The notes under the pieces were generated by a model. It did no database searches and was not told the DNA's origin. It was given only the letters and a program-made list of their open reading frames with translations. From Saccoglossus kowalevskii (lineage: Eukaryota > Hemichordata > Enteropneusta > Harrimaniidae), in contig NW_003129869.1 in NCBI RefSeq assembly GCF_000003605.2, forward strand, positions 37,276 through 66,027: a stretch of 28,752 nt of DNA, given 5' to 3'. This document shows positions 18,701 through 26,650 of the stretch, in pieces. Within the stretch, counting starts at the first letter, position 1; every line of letters starts with the position of its first letter. The position numbers and the translations under genes were made by a program.

Positions 18701-19709
18701 TCTAAAAACAAAAACAAAAAACAAGTCAAAAACAAAAAAATACAATTTGCAGCCAATGGTGAATACAGAATATAGAATGAACACAAAATGTGGCCTAATA
18801 CACTGATAGTTGTTGCTGTTTTGTTCCATAGCTGTTTTTTAAGAAGAAAGCTAAGGCTGGTGCTAGAGTATGGTTTGCCATAATCAAAATTAATTTATTT
18901 TGACTATTTTCTTTATCAAAATTTGGAATTTTATTTTGTGCAGTCAGGAATAATTTGTCCCTATGGTGACTGTAAGCTGGACATTTCATTACAAAATGTT
19001 GCTCATCCTCAACTATATTTTGGCTGCACATATCACATGTTCTTTTATCCAGCGGCACATTATTATGTCTGCCTTTCTCAATTTTAAGGTCATGGTTGCT
19101 TGTCCTGAATTTTGCAATTAACCTTCATACATTGGCTAAATCTCCAAACTCTTTGTCGGCAATCATCTGTTACTATTTCTTTTGTTTTCGAGCATAATCA
19201 AAACACCATACCTTTTTTGGCCTCCAATGGTATTGTTTGCAGCAAGATCGAGTAGTGTTTTAAGAGCTAGCTGGCATTGACACACTCCCATATAGTACAG
19301 TACATAGTTTGATGGGAAAACATCTGAATTACTTGCACATAATTGGGGAGCCATAATTAGCTGTTGTCATGACAATTGTAAAAGTAGTGCAGGCCACAGA
19401 GTGAAAATATAAAATAACACCAATCACATGATAGATATAAATTGTTATTTGAAACATGTGCCGCAGTGAATTTATGATAATTGTAATTATCTTCTTTTCA
19501 GAAAGTGACGAGATTCATAACTATAATGAACATTTATTTATTTTTACCTTTCTGTCAGATATATGAAAGCAGTGAAGGAAGGAGAGACAATATCCATCAA
19601 CGCAGAAGTTTTAAAACTTGGCAAGAGATTAGCGTTTACAACTTGTGATATTTCAAATGAGAATGGAATCCTAATAGCGCAGGGTAGGCACACAAAATTT
19701 GTTGGATAA
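9692..19709 (+). CDS. ACOT13: Acyl-CoA thioesterase 13-like (THEM2), three exons
   Basis: The coding sequence joins 9692-9775, 16322-16503 and 19559-19709: 417 nt, 138 residues plus stop, against 140 in human. The family hydrolyses medium- and long-chain acyl-CoA to free fatty acid and CoA as a hotdog-fold tetramer, mainly at mitochondria. Visible features are LNTGGTLHGGLTATLVD at residues 50-66, PGVSVDLNVTYM at 80-91 and LIAQGRHTKFVG at the C-terminus. Residues matching the known catalytic and binding positions are present: Asn51, the HGG at 57-59, Asp66 and Ser83. Intron phases are 0 and 2, and all borders are GT-AG. Intron 1 is 6546 bp and full of transposons; intron 2 is 3055 bp. The start was chosen because it gives the family's usual N-terminus (MKMLRKFIEF, then F-RV). 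No break is seen, so the gene appears functional. The family assignment is from memory of the sequence pattern. Confidence 0.93.
9776..10135. other. Start of ACOT13 intron 1; nothing recognised
   Basis: No repeat or coding signal could be identified before the foldback element. Confidence 0.5.
10143..10558. mobile_element. Foldback element with ~94-bp inverted arms around an assembly gap
   Basis: The left arm 10143-10236 (starting ATAGCCCTGAGTACAG) is repeated in reverse complement at 10465-10558 with only about two mismatches. The loop of roughly 228 bases contains the N run. Direct repeats GAAGGG at 10136-10141 and 10559-10564 flank it and may be the target duplication, with one extra A on the left. 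It appears to sit in the end of a TTAA-type MITE (10559-10611). The open frame across the gap at 10037-10390 is an artefact. Confidence 0.8.
10292..10349. other. Assembly gap (58 N)
   Basis: A run of Ns lies inside the loop of a long inverted repeat. Such a structure is difficult to sequence or assemble, so the true loop length is unknown. Confidence 1.
10559..10611 (+). mobile_element. Left-end fragment of a TTAA-type MITE, split by insertions
   Basis: AGGGCAGTGGTCGTCGCGCCGCG at 10561-10583 closely matches the left end of the intact MITE at 19814 (AGGGTGGTAGTCGTCGCGCC). Removing the foldback element leaves ATTGA before AGGG, close to the TTAA expected for this family. The fragment is cut at 10611 by the next element. 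The right end is not clearly identified; a CACTTTAA at about 11405-11412 is a weak candidate. Confidence 0.55.
10612..11351. mobile_element. 740-bp TIR element, CATGGA ends, 7-bp target duplication
   Basis: A perfect 37-bp inverted repeat forms the ends: 10612-10648 (starting CATGGAGGTAGAAAAG) and 11315-11351. The 7-bp direct repeat TAGCGAC lies immediately outside both ends (10605-10611 and 11352-11358), the mark of a clean insertion. The interior has two overlapping minus-strand open frames (113 codons at 10797-11138; 73 codons at 11035-11256). They may be remains of a transposase but match no family I can recognise. Ends starting CATG and a target duplication of 7-8 bp recall P-type transposons; that assignment is only a guess. 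Confidence 0.85.
11414..11679. mobile_element. Possible small inverted-repeat element with internal direct repeats
   Basis: GTGCGGAACT near 11414 is mirrored by AATTCCGCAC near 11670-11679, with TTAA or TTAG just outside. Inside, CTAGCTGATAGTTATAAAT occurs twice, at 11421-11439 and 11562-11580 (141 bp apart). The ends are short and imperfect, so this call is tentative. Confidence 0.35.
11689..12090 (+). repeat. Diverged dispersed repeat, copy B
   Basis: Partner of 8670-9253 in the same orientation. It ends in GTCCCCGTTTTGACGAAGTCCGAAAACAGGGAC (about 12054-12086), whose two ends can pair as a hairpin (GTCCC..GTTTT with GAAAAC.GGGAC). It runs directly into the tandem units that follow, so the two may form one composite repeat. 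Confidence 0.75.
12091..13060 (+). repeat. Degenerate tandem array of ~120-130 bp units
   Basis: Units start with variants of TGCCATTC..GAACTGGATCTCAG and continue through a GTTCAAA.T.TG.T..ATACAT block. Several end in a palindromic AAAATGGCTG..TGG.AGCCATTTT segment (12305-12331 and 12470-12497). About four diverged units are visible, the last (12957-13060) displaced by the MITE at 12504-12949. Related single units occur at 16985-17290. The repeat is non-coding. Confidence 0.65.
12504..12949. mobile_element. 446-bp MITE, CATGGA ends, 7-bp target duplication
   Basis: Perfect 30-bp terminal inverted repeats start CATGGAACTATAAACCCC at 12504, with the complement ending at 12949. GTATAAG is duplicated at 12497-12503 and 12950-12956, exactly abutting both ends. 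The interior has no believable protein, so it is non-autonomous. It interrupts a tandem-repeat unit whose two halves can be rejoined by eye. The ends share CATGGA and the 7-bp duplication size with the 10612-11351 element, but the internal sequences differ. Confidence 0.9.
13061..13459. other. Part of ACOT13 intron 1; nothing recognised
   Basis: Contains the short palindromic motif GCATATGCATATGC near 13202 and an open frame of 77 codons at 13226-13459 that resembles no protein I know. No other structure was seen. Confidence 0.4.
13469..14600. mobile_element. 1.13-kb TIR element with palindromic tips and 9-10 bp target duplication
   Basis: Both ends carry TAGACTGTCGACAGTC in inverted orientation (13469-13484 and 14585-14600); GACTGTCGACAGTC is itself palindromic. 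Similarity continues weakly inward (CCTAAT at both ends). ACTGGAATA lies just outside at 13460-13468 and 14601-14609, a 9-bp duplication, or 10 with the shared A. The interior holds a plus-strand open frame at 13896-14135 (79 codons, with the charged stretch MDEFRKKFQQTKQELLERSQ). It also holds a minus-strand frame at 14119-14409 (96 codons, with one hydrophobic stretch FVLIVLYAIATFFTAVF). Neither is recognised as a transposase. A 9-bp duplication is typical of Mutator-like elements, which can carry host gene pieces; this is inference. Confidence 0.8.
14610..16321. other. Rest of ACOT13 intron 1; one degenerate repeat, no gene
   Basis: Between about 15080 and 15320 the motif AATAGAAGC(C/T)G recurs three or four times with irregular spacing. 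It is followed by GTCAAAATAAGACATTCCAATAATTT, which resembles 27370-27400 in the EYA intron. A 14-bp GGTTGACGAACATT near 14941 recurs near 21050. The last 60 bases contain the T-rich tract and TTGCAG acceptor of exon 2. Open frames at 14628-14961 are AT-rich noise. Confidence 0.45.
16322..16503 (+). CDS. ACOT13: ACOT13-like coding exon 2
   Basis: Codes residues 29-88 and two bases of codon 89. The acceptor is TTGCAG|ATTATTCCT and the donor AC|GTAAGT. It carries the hotdog core: LNTGGTLHGGLTATLVD and SPGVSVDLNV, with the active-site Asn, HGG, Asp and Ser positions all present. Confidence 0.95.
16549..16959 (-). repeat. Dispersed repeat, copy 2 (inverted relative to 1231-1684)
   Basis: Starts 46 bp after exon 2 of the thioesterase gene. 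It aligns in reverse complement to 1231-1684, including ATTACGGCACGCTGTAACTT near the far end (16911-16925). It lacks the poly(A) run and palindrome of copy 1. The minus frame at 16564-16758 is not a gene. Confidence 0.75.
16551..16678. mobile_element. Small MITE nested in the dispersed repeat, copy 2
   Basis: GGTTATTACGAGACTACC on the left pairs with GGTATCCTCATAATAACC on the right, giving about 30 bp of imperfect inverted repeat including GTATGC further in. It is homologous to 1521-1680, so the MITE was in the parent repeat before that repeat was copied. Confidence 0.6.
16985..17290 (+). repeat. Single diverged units of the 12091-13060 repeat family
   Basis: ACCATTCCGGAACCAGATCTCAG near 17186-17208 matches the unit start in the 12.1-13.0 kb array. 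TGTGGACATATTTGGTTTAAACTTG.TACATACATTG follows the same order. A preceding unit is visible from about 17005 (GATCTCTGTTCGTCC). No coding content. Confidence 0.55.
17291..18566. other. Part of ACOT13 intron 2; one GC-rich hairpin, no gene
   Basis: Mostly AT-rich. A GC-rich stem-loop lies at 18095-18130 (GGGGCGCA pairing with TGCGCCCC, with the palindrome GCCATGGC in its loop), within a locally GC-rich patch at 18085-18240. No tRNA or snoRNA boxes were recognised. The open frame at 17903-18181 runs through the hairpin and is not convincing. Confidence 0.45.
18567..19162 (-). pseudogene. 3' end of a non-LTR retrotransposon, reverse orientation
   Basis: On the minus strand, 19121 down to 18795 is open and reads AKFRTSNHDLKIEKGRHNN, then VPLDKRTCDMCSQNIVEDEQHF, then VMKCPAYSHHRDKLF. 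This is the same C-terminal signature as in the LINE relic at 6194-6560 (H.L.IE.GR, C..C, EDE.HF...CP.Y...R.KLF), but from a different, less decayed element. A stop near 19124 cuts the frame from the preceding part. Downstream is an A-rich (on the minus strand) tail ending in TAAATAAATA-type repeats at about 18567-18598. Sequence up to about 19360 may belong to it but is not recognisable. It is 5'-truncated and inactive. Confidence 0.85.
19559..19709 (+). CDS. ACOT13: ACOT13-like coding exon 3 (with stop)
   Basis: Starts after the acceptor TGTCAG|A, completing codon 89, then YMKAVKEGETISINAEVLK, and ends LIAQGRHTKFVG with TAA at 19707-19709. The QGRHTK end is characteristic of this family. 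Confidence 0.94.
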
Positions 19710-19813
19710 AGTGAAAACCTGATACTTTTACTGCAATAAGACTAGATTGAATATATACTATTTGTGTTGTGTATACATCTTCTCATCATGATGGCTTACT
19801 ATAAATAATTTAA

Positions 19814-20094
19814 AGGGTGGTAGTCGTCGCGCCGCGCATGTGCGACATTTGTGTTGATAAACATTGATTTTCCCACAATCCAATGCGCTCTTCTAATGGA
19901 AATCACAAGTTTTGACCTAGGCGCGACTTGGACTAATTACCGCTGGTGACTCCTTTGATACATCCCAATCACCTAAAAAATACCTAATTGGTTTGGTAAC
20001 GTCTCAGTTTGTACTATTTGATCTACACAACAGCCAAAGTCGCCATCAATGTTTATATGAGACTCGTATATCTCTTAGTGACGACTACCGCACT
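19814..20094. mobile_element. 281-bp MITE flanked by TTAA
   Basis: The left end AGGGTGGTAGTCGTC and the reverse complement of the right end AGTGCGGTAGTCGTC form terminal inverted repeats. A second matching block, ATAAACATTGAT, lies further in on both sides. TTAA flanks both ends (19810-19813 and 20095-20098). TTAA duplication and an AGGG-type tip fit Kolobok-like or piggyBac-like families; piggyBac tips normally start CCC, which favours Kolobok. It starts 105 bp after the thioesterase stop codon, so it is probably transcribed in the 3' UTR. Confidence 0.85.
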
Positions 20095-20308
20095 TTAACC
20101 GATGTAACTAACAATGGACCCTGACAGTTCAGTATTAGTTCGTGCAGTTCTTTTCAAGTGTCCCTTTCAAATATCTGATCCTTTTTGTTTTGCCTGACAT
20201 ATGAAGTTTCATTGTATTATCGCAGCATCAACCAAGTCGAGTGGAATACAAGTACATCAACACTCCATAATTGTAAGCTATGTGTGTGAGACGTTGAAGT
20301 TACTTAGC

Positions 20309-20314
20309 AATAAA
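20309..20314 (+). promoter_or_regulatory. Candidate polyadenylation signal of ACOT13
   Basis: AATAAA 600 bp after the stop, followed within 45 bases by a T/G-rich stretch (TGTCATGTAATACTGTTCTG). Another AATAAA lies at 21281-21286. No stronger signal is nearer the stop. Confidence 0.5.
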
Positions 20315-23300
20315 TTCAGCATCCACTGGTTATTTAATTCATGTCATGTAATACTGTTCTGTTTCTGATGACCATTGGACACTACTAACTTATAGTTACA
20401 TAGGACATAATATTCAATGTTTTACTCGTGCTCTAAAGGATGTACAAAAAAAAATTGTGTATTTAAATTTTGTAAAATATTCATCTTAATGTGATTCAGT
20501 AATAGGATAACACCTCATGATGCTCATAAATATATAATAATGCTTGCCTAATTTCTGCTATTTGCAAGAAGCTTGAATACTGTAACTTGTATTTGATATG
20601 ATTACTTCACATCTTCAAAACATAGGAGACTTCAACCAAAGTTCTACCATCAGTAAATAGATGAAGCTCAACTATCTACAAATATGAGTGTGTGGAACAC
20701 TCTGCAAGAGTTTTATAGACTTCTGTTTGGTTTCACTTTGTGATTTGATCGCAAAAAATTTCTTATTTTGAGCTTGATATAGCAACACTGTATTGCTGAC
20801 ATGTATTTTAGGGAAAGATTTATTGTTTTTATTTGGGAAAATCAGTGAATTGTGAAATATCACCAACTATACAAGGATTGGGTGATACATGGTTTAGCAG
20901 TCTAGAATCTACCGGGTATATGCCACTCCACTAATGCTAGTAATATATCATCACAGTTAACTCAGTATTGCTTATACAAATGTATTGCAGATTGGATTAG
21001 TTATAAACATTTTTAAGATGAGATTGTGGAATTCCCAGCATGCAGCTTGGTTGGTTGACGAACATTTTATTTCTCATTTAGTATTTTATTAAACAACTAT
21101 GACATCCCATTGACTGTGTGTGATGTTTGCTTGAATATGAATAGGTAATAAGATGTACTAGTGTCATATGTAAGTGGAATATACAGTATGGTAATTGTGT
21201 AACCTCTTCATTCATTGTCTCATGTGAGTACCATTGTGTTTGCATTTACATCGCATGACATTGAATGGGCATATGCTTCAAATAAATGTTCTAAACATTG
21301 TTGCATCACTTAAAAGTCGCATTATTTTAGCATCAAATAGTCGCGTAAAATTTGACTGAAATAGATTTATTCGAAATTGTTGTTGTATTCATTGCAAATT
21401 TGTAATAGTGAAAAGATTGAGACTGTACATCATGTTTTTATTTATCATGAGGTTCAGTTTTCCAAATGCACAATCAGGAAATACAGTTTGAAAAAATGAT
21501 CATGTCAAACAGGTCATCACTATAATTGTTTTGGAGCTGTATACAGATTTTGAAATTGAGACGCTTACCCTAAAATTTTGGTGGATTAGGATGATTATCA
21601 TCACCAATGTTTAATATTTTGTTGAAAACAGTCTGTGGTTTTTGCTGACATTGCAAACACTGATTTGACTGTTTTACCATGACCACCAAAATGAATATTC
21701 ATTGAAACTCATTGCAAGAAGGCGTGAACTTTGCAAATTCGCAGTATTGATCTTGCCGATGAGACATACACTATTCTGTCAGGCGTTAGTGGAGTCTGAT
21801 GCCGTTCGACCTGTGAAGGCGCCAATCGTGCCTACATGTCAGACTAACTCTCAGTGCTGCAGAACTGCTTTAGAAATTACGTCAAAATTCAATAACCACA
21901 TGTTTTCACTGTTCTGGGTGCTTCTCAGTTAAACATAGTTTGGTTTGTTTTGTAATTTATGAAAAAGAATATGTTTGAGCACCTTTCATGGATAGTACCT
22001 GTAGATCTGATGTTTTGATAATTGTTATAAGATTGATGGACTATGGAACTACACTAGTCTAAGAATTCAGACTACCATATTAATCCTTGATACATTTCAG
22101 AATTAGAGAAAAAACAAGACTCTAAATCTTAATTGGCATCACTTTTTATTTCTAACTTTTTCTTTACAAGTGACATGCTTTTTTGGCTTTGAAAAAAATT
22201 AACTTGAGAAGAGAAGACAACTCTCTTAAAATAGACATTAACACCATTATACTGAAAGTGTTACATTATAAAGGTACAACATTATAGTGAAAATGGAACA
22301 CCAAAAATTGTCAAAATACACATGTAAGGTAATATTCTGGCTACTTTAAAAAAGATTTAGCCTTTTCTACATTTCAATATTTAAATTATATTTGGAGGGA
22401 AATTCTGAGAGTTTAATTAAATGGTTTCAAACAAATAACTTAGAAAAGAAATTAAAAGTATTTGGCACTTGTGGCACCAATATAAGGCTACCACTCCCCA
22501 CTGTGAATGGACTATTCCATTATTTATAAAAAATTCACCATAGGATCATTTAATTAACTAGGAAGGGAGGTTACAGCATTTAATGCTGAATTAAGAAGAT
22601 TGCAATAATTAGTTAGGCATGCGAGACAGACATACAATTGTGATTTGAAATATTTTTTGCAAATGACCCGATAAAAAAAGGTCACACATCCTGGTAATTT
22701 GTTGCTTACCAAAATTCAAAAAATATATTCTTTTCCTATTGGCAAAACAGGTCCTCAGGGTTAAGTGGCTACTGGAAAGTTTGCTCGTCTTTTATACAAG
22801 AAGTATTAGCGAGTTGAAATAAATTTCGATTTTCACTGCCAGATTGCAATTTGATGTAAGATGTAACTTGGAAACATTGGGACAGATTTTGTTAATGTTT
22901 GCAGGTAATTGTGAACTTGAGCATTTGGGATTGGTCCCATATAATGCATACCAAATATTGATAAAATGAGAGTATCAAAACGCTCGCAATCAAAGCATGA
23001 AAGTATACTTCTCTTAAGATCTTCAGCATACATGGTTAGGAAAGTTACCTCTCCATATCTCATAAATATTTGTGCATACACATGTGGGTGAGCTATGATC
23101 AAATGCAACATGTGTAGCTGGCAATGACCTCTGCTTTTTAATGAAAGCGTACTCTTTGAAACCTACAACAGCATGCCAGTTTGTCCCAACAACAGTACTA
23201 GTGCTATTCACATGGATCATCTTCTGGTTCAGACGACTCGGATTCCACAACCAACACATGCATTACAGATTTAGTATATCCATAACAGGCGTTTTCCATC

Positions 23301-25301
23301 ATGGTTGAGTTGACAAAAAGTCGCGCCAGTTGACGGTAAACTGCAACTGGGTGCACATTTCAGAATGTCAGGACTAAAACAATTCAAGTATGTACAATGA
23401 TTTAGTATTGCTGAAGATATTATAGAGATTGTTTTCTAGTATTTTTAACACGTTAAACTCCCCCTATCACTTGACCTCATGCATGATCTCAAAAAATAAC
23501 ATTCTGGTACTTTCTGGCAAGGGAATACAAACTCTATTAATGATTATTTCTCAATCATGCCCGCCTCAAATGTGGAGTTACTCCAGTTGTCAAAGTTCAA
23601 CACGGCAAATAATAATGTAATAATTATGTTATGTACAAGACTGGAAATTATTGATGTTATGGGGCAACCCAGAAAGTGCCAGGATATGGGACTTTTTGAA
23701 AATGATGCATATGGAGTCAACCATACAAAATTGCAATATTGTATACTGGATCCTTGAGTTAATTTGACCATGGATACAACCCTGTTATTTACACAAGTAC
23801 AAATGGAGCAAATAAATGATGTAAACAATTCCAAACAACTGGACGTTGTTGAAGGTGAGCTGCATTTTTGCCAATGTTTTAATCCATATAAAATACACGA
23901 GACAAAATAACCCTTGCAGTACTACGGTAAATGAACATACATAAGGTGAAAAATTAAGGTGATTATGCTTATGCAGTACGTATACAGCTGCAAAATGAAT
24001 TCCCATCTATCGTCATGCTATTATAAATGTACAGCATGTGACGTATATACCATAACTCATTTCGCACCAAAATAAAACTCGGCTTGTGTTCCTTATAAAG
24101 GAATCCCCCTGTATTTCAACACGGATTTGATATCTTCAGCGAGCACACATTAGAATATGTATACATATGGGATGGGTTGACACACAGCAAATACAGATTT
24201 AAATCATTCCACAGTTAATTATTGATTGAAAGGTTGCTCAAAGAATAGAAAGAAGTGAAATATGTGCTACAAATAAAAAGTACCCTGTATAGTCCAAAGA
24301 AAGTTGTGGAATTAAGATGGAGGTGGTTATTAGGAAAAGCATTTAGGCCAAAAGGGTTTTGCTTCTCTTTCCCAAGAGGAGGAAATCGATGCAGTTTTAT
24401 TTTAGTTCAATACTGCAACAAGAAGTGCAACAAGAAGATACATGTTCAGTGTTTAGTATGGTTTCGAATACATGCTTTAAAGATTTTTTTGGGTAATACA
24501 AAATGATCTGAAAACCACATTCTACCATAGGTGGCGCACTTCACAATTACAAAAAAGTTTTAAACTGATGCGCAAAACAATCCCCCTGACTTTAGTAATA
24601 CCATACATGGTGGGGAAAATGATATTAAGTGTCTGGGGATAAAAAAATTGGAAAGGTATTGGTTGTTGTGGTTATTTATACGAAAAAGCACTTGGTGTTT
24701 CTACAGTATTAAACATTGCAAGAGAGATCTCAAATCAGAAATGTATTCCAAGTGTATAAATTTGGGATGCCCCCTTATTAGTAGTGACCAAGAAGTGGAG
24801 TGAGTGGAGATTAGTTGTGAGTTGAACAAAAAGTGGGGGGGAAAAAAATCAAACAAGGTTTTTTTTTTTAAACTTTGGAATATTTTTTTTATACATTTGA
24901 CACACACATTCAGACTACATGCAGTGTTATTGTGTTTCAACTGGTAAATTACACATGTGGAGGGGAAAATAAATCGGTGGGTGAAAACATTTGATAAAAT
25001 GGCAAGAAAAATCAGAAAGCATTCAGAAAGTATGTTCCATAAATTCAGAAAACAACTGGATGCCAGAAACCAGCTGAGGTAAAAGTTCTCTGAAAAAAGA
25101 TCTGATGAATTCAAACTTTTTTTTTATAAAATGTTTGCCAAGCCATGGTAAAAAAAAGAATTCCTTGACTTTGAATTTGTATATAATAATTATGATTCAC
25201 TTTAAAGACTCATTAATATTCATCAAATCTATCTTTTTGTTTCCATGCAATGCTACAGAAATTCTACAATAAATATAAAGGATCAAGAAAATTCCCACTA
25301 C

Positions 25302-25332
<31 letters not shown>

Positions 25333-25559
25333 GATTAATTAGTATGTGAAGACACCTGTATATGTTGAAAATAGTTAGGGGAAGGTGGGCATATTTTTTA
25401 TAAATTATTTACCTTTATTTAAAATGAAAAACTTTTTTATGTATTTTCTCAGAATTTTCAAATATTTTTCAAAAAAATCTGATAAATACACCCACTGTGG
25501 CAAATATTGAAATGCACCATAAGTAGGCAGACATCTTTGTATCAATTCAACAGATAATC
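20315..25559. other. Tail-to-tail intergenic DNA; no gene seen
   Basis: About 5.2 kb, AT-rich, with no exon, RNA gene or transposon end that I can support. The longest open frame (137 codons, minus, 24701-25114) is a Phe/Leu/Ser-rich translation of T-rich sequence. A 66-codon plus frame at 23557-23757 looks slightly protein-like (NVELLQLSKFNTANNNVI) but has no recognised family. Part of this may be long alternative 3' UTR of either gene. Confidence 0.45.
25302..25327 (+). repeat. A26 run preceded by AATAAA
   Basis: Twenty-six A residues follow an AATAAA at 25268-25273 by 28 bases. That is the arrangement left by a retroposed transcript on the plus strand, but no source gene is readable upstream, so it may be chance. 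Confidence 0.6.
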
Positions 25560-25575
25560 ACACAAACCAGTATGA

Positions 25576-25606
25576 TTTATTAAAATTCTGATTCCTGGCA
25601 TTTATT
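25576..25606 (-). promoter_or_regulatory. Candidate polyadenylation signals of EYA
   Basis: Two minus-strand AATAAA hexamers lie at 25606-25601 and 25581-25576. They are followed at once by a G/T-rich minus-strand stretch (TGGTTTGTGTGATTATCTG, about 25551-25569), the usual layout of a cleavage site. They are the first AATAAA motifs after the EYA stop, about 965-990 bases downstream. Confidence 0.55.
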
Positions 25607-26569
25607 TGCAAGAATTTTCTCCCCGTCCAAGCCCTAAATTTGACAACATATAACAGGCTACTCTGTTCTGCAACAGTTCATTTGGGTATTAAAACAATTG
25701 AATACATACATACAAGTCTATTTCTATAATTACCATGCCTTGTAGTAATAAAAATATATAATATTAGAGTACCATACTTATTTTTCAACACTTGGTGGGC
25801 AAATTTTCAAGGCAGATACATTCTGATTGGTGGATTAAGCTTTGACATCATCTTCACCTTATGGGTCAAGGTAACCTGATTGGTTCATTAAAATATAACA
25901 TAACTCCTTACAAAAGTAAAAGTATTATCTCATCAAAATCAAAATTGCGACTAGATTCTAGCAAACACAAGACATCTTTGGTAACATTTTTGGGCTTTCT
26001 GTAAAAAATATAGTCCATGCAGATATGAATAGGCTTTGTGTTACGTCAGTAGTTCACTTGGAAATGTGCATGTCCACCAAAGTCATAAAACATGCACAAC
26101 GAACTTTCCTTCTCTCTGGATAATGCTTAAAACTCCATGCATAACACAAAAAAATCCTATCAGAAGAAATCAGCCTCATATTCATACATATAATTTTACA
26201 CAAACACCATATCACTTCTCTCAATTGAATTCCCAAATGTAAAAATTAAAAAAAAAAAAAAAATAATGACAAAAATAAGAGTTTTCTTGTTCGAGGTAAA
26301 ACAGTAATAAACGTTCCATACGCGTTTTGTTATCTCCAAAAGTAGCACACAGGGAGGGAGGGCAGTGTTTTCATTCCGATTTACAACGATGTTTGGTTAC
26401 TTCGTTTCACCTAGCTGCCCGCAACCGTCTCCATGAAGTTACTCCAGAATCGACAACATTTATGTTTTTCATAAACATTTGAGTTCAGTACTAGGCAGAG
26501 GTTTACAACGATTCCAGTTTTGACATCATTTATGAGACAGTCAATTTTGATAATAAATATCCGCTGTCA
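25607..26569 (-). other. EYA: Predicted EYA 3' UTR
   Basis: Lies between the EYA stop codon and the first polyadenylation signals. It contains an A16 run at 26248-26263 and no coding signal. Short open frames on both strands at about 26036-26242 overlap each other and are not genes. Confidence 0.5.
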
Positions 26570-26650
26570 TCAGAGGTAGGTAAGGTCCAAGGCATGATGT
26601 AGTGCTGCTAGGTCTGAGTGACTGGAAACCCTCCAAAACGGAATGTCAAG
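26570..26650 (-). CDS. EYA: EYA last coding exon
   Basis: The acceptor TATTGCAG precedes CTTGACATTCCG. It codes [20 protein letters not shown] and LDLTYL, with a TGA stop at 26572-26570. This is the highly conserved EYA C-terminus. A different frame gives a longer open stretch at 26608-26826, which is a shadow. Confidence 0.96.
   Translation of the reverse strand, partial: LDIPFWRVSSHSDLAALHHALDLTYL

Noticed and set aside
19163-19354. 63-codon minus-strand open frame as a gene
   Set aside because: It lies upstream of the LINE tail and probably belongs to the same relic, but has no readable similarity of its own.
23557-23757. 66-codon plus-strand open frame that looks mildly protein-like
   Set aside because: No family recognised, overlapped by a longer antisense frame, and no supporting splice sites. 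It would need conservation or RNA evidence.
24701-25114. 137-codon minus-strand open frame, longest in the window
   Set aside because: It is low-complexity, rich in Phe, Leu and Ser as expected from A/T runs, with no domain or splice context. It lies beyond the likely EYA polyadenylation site.
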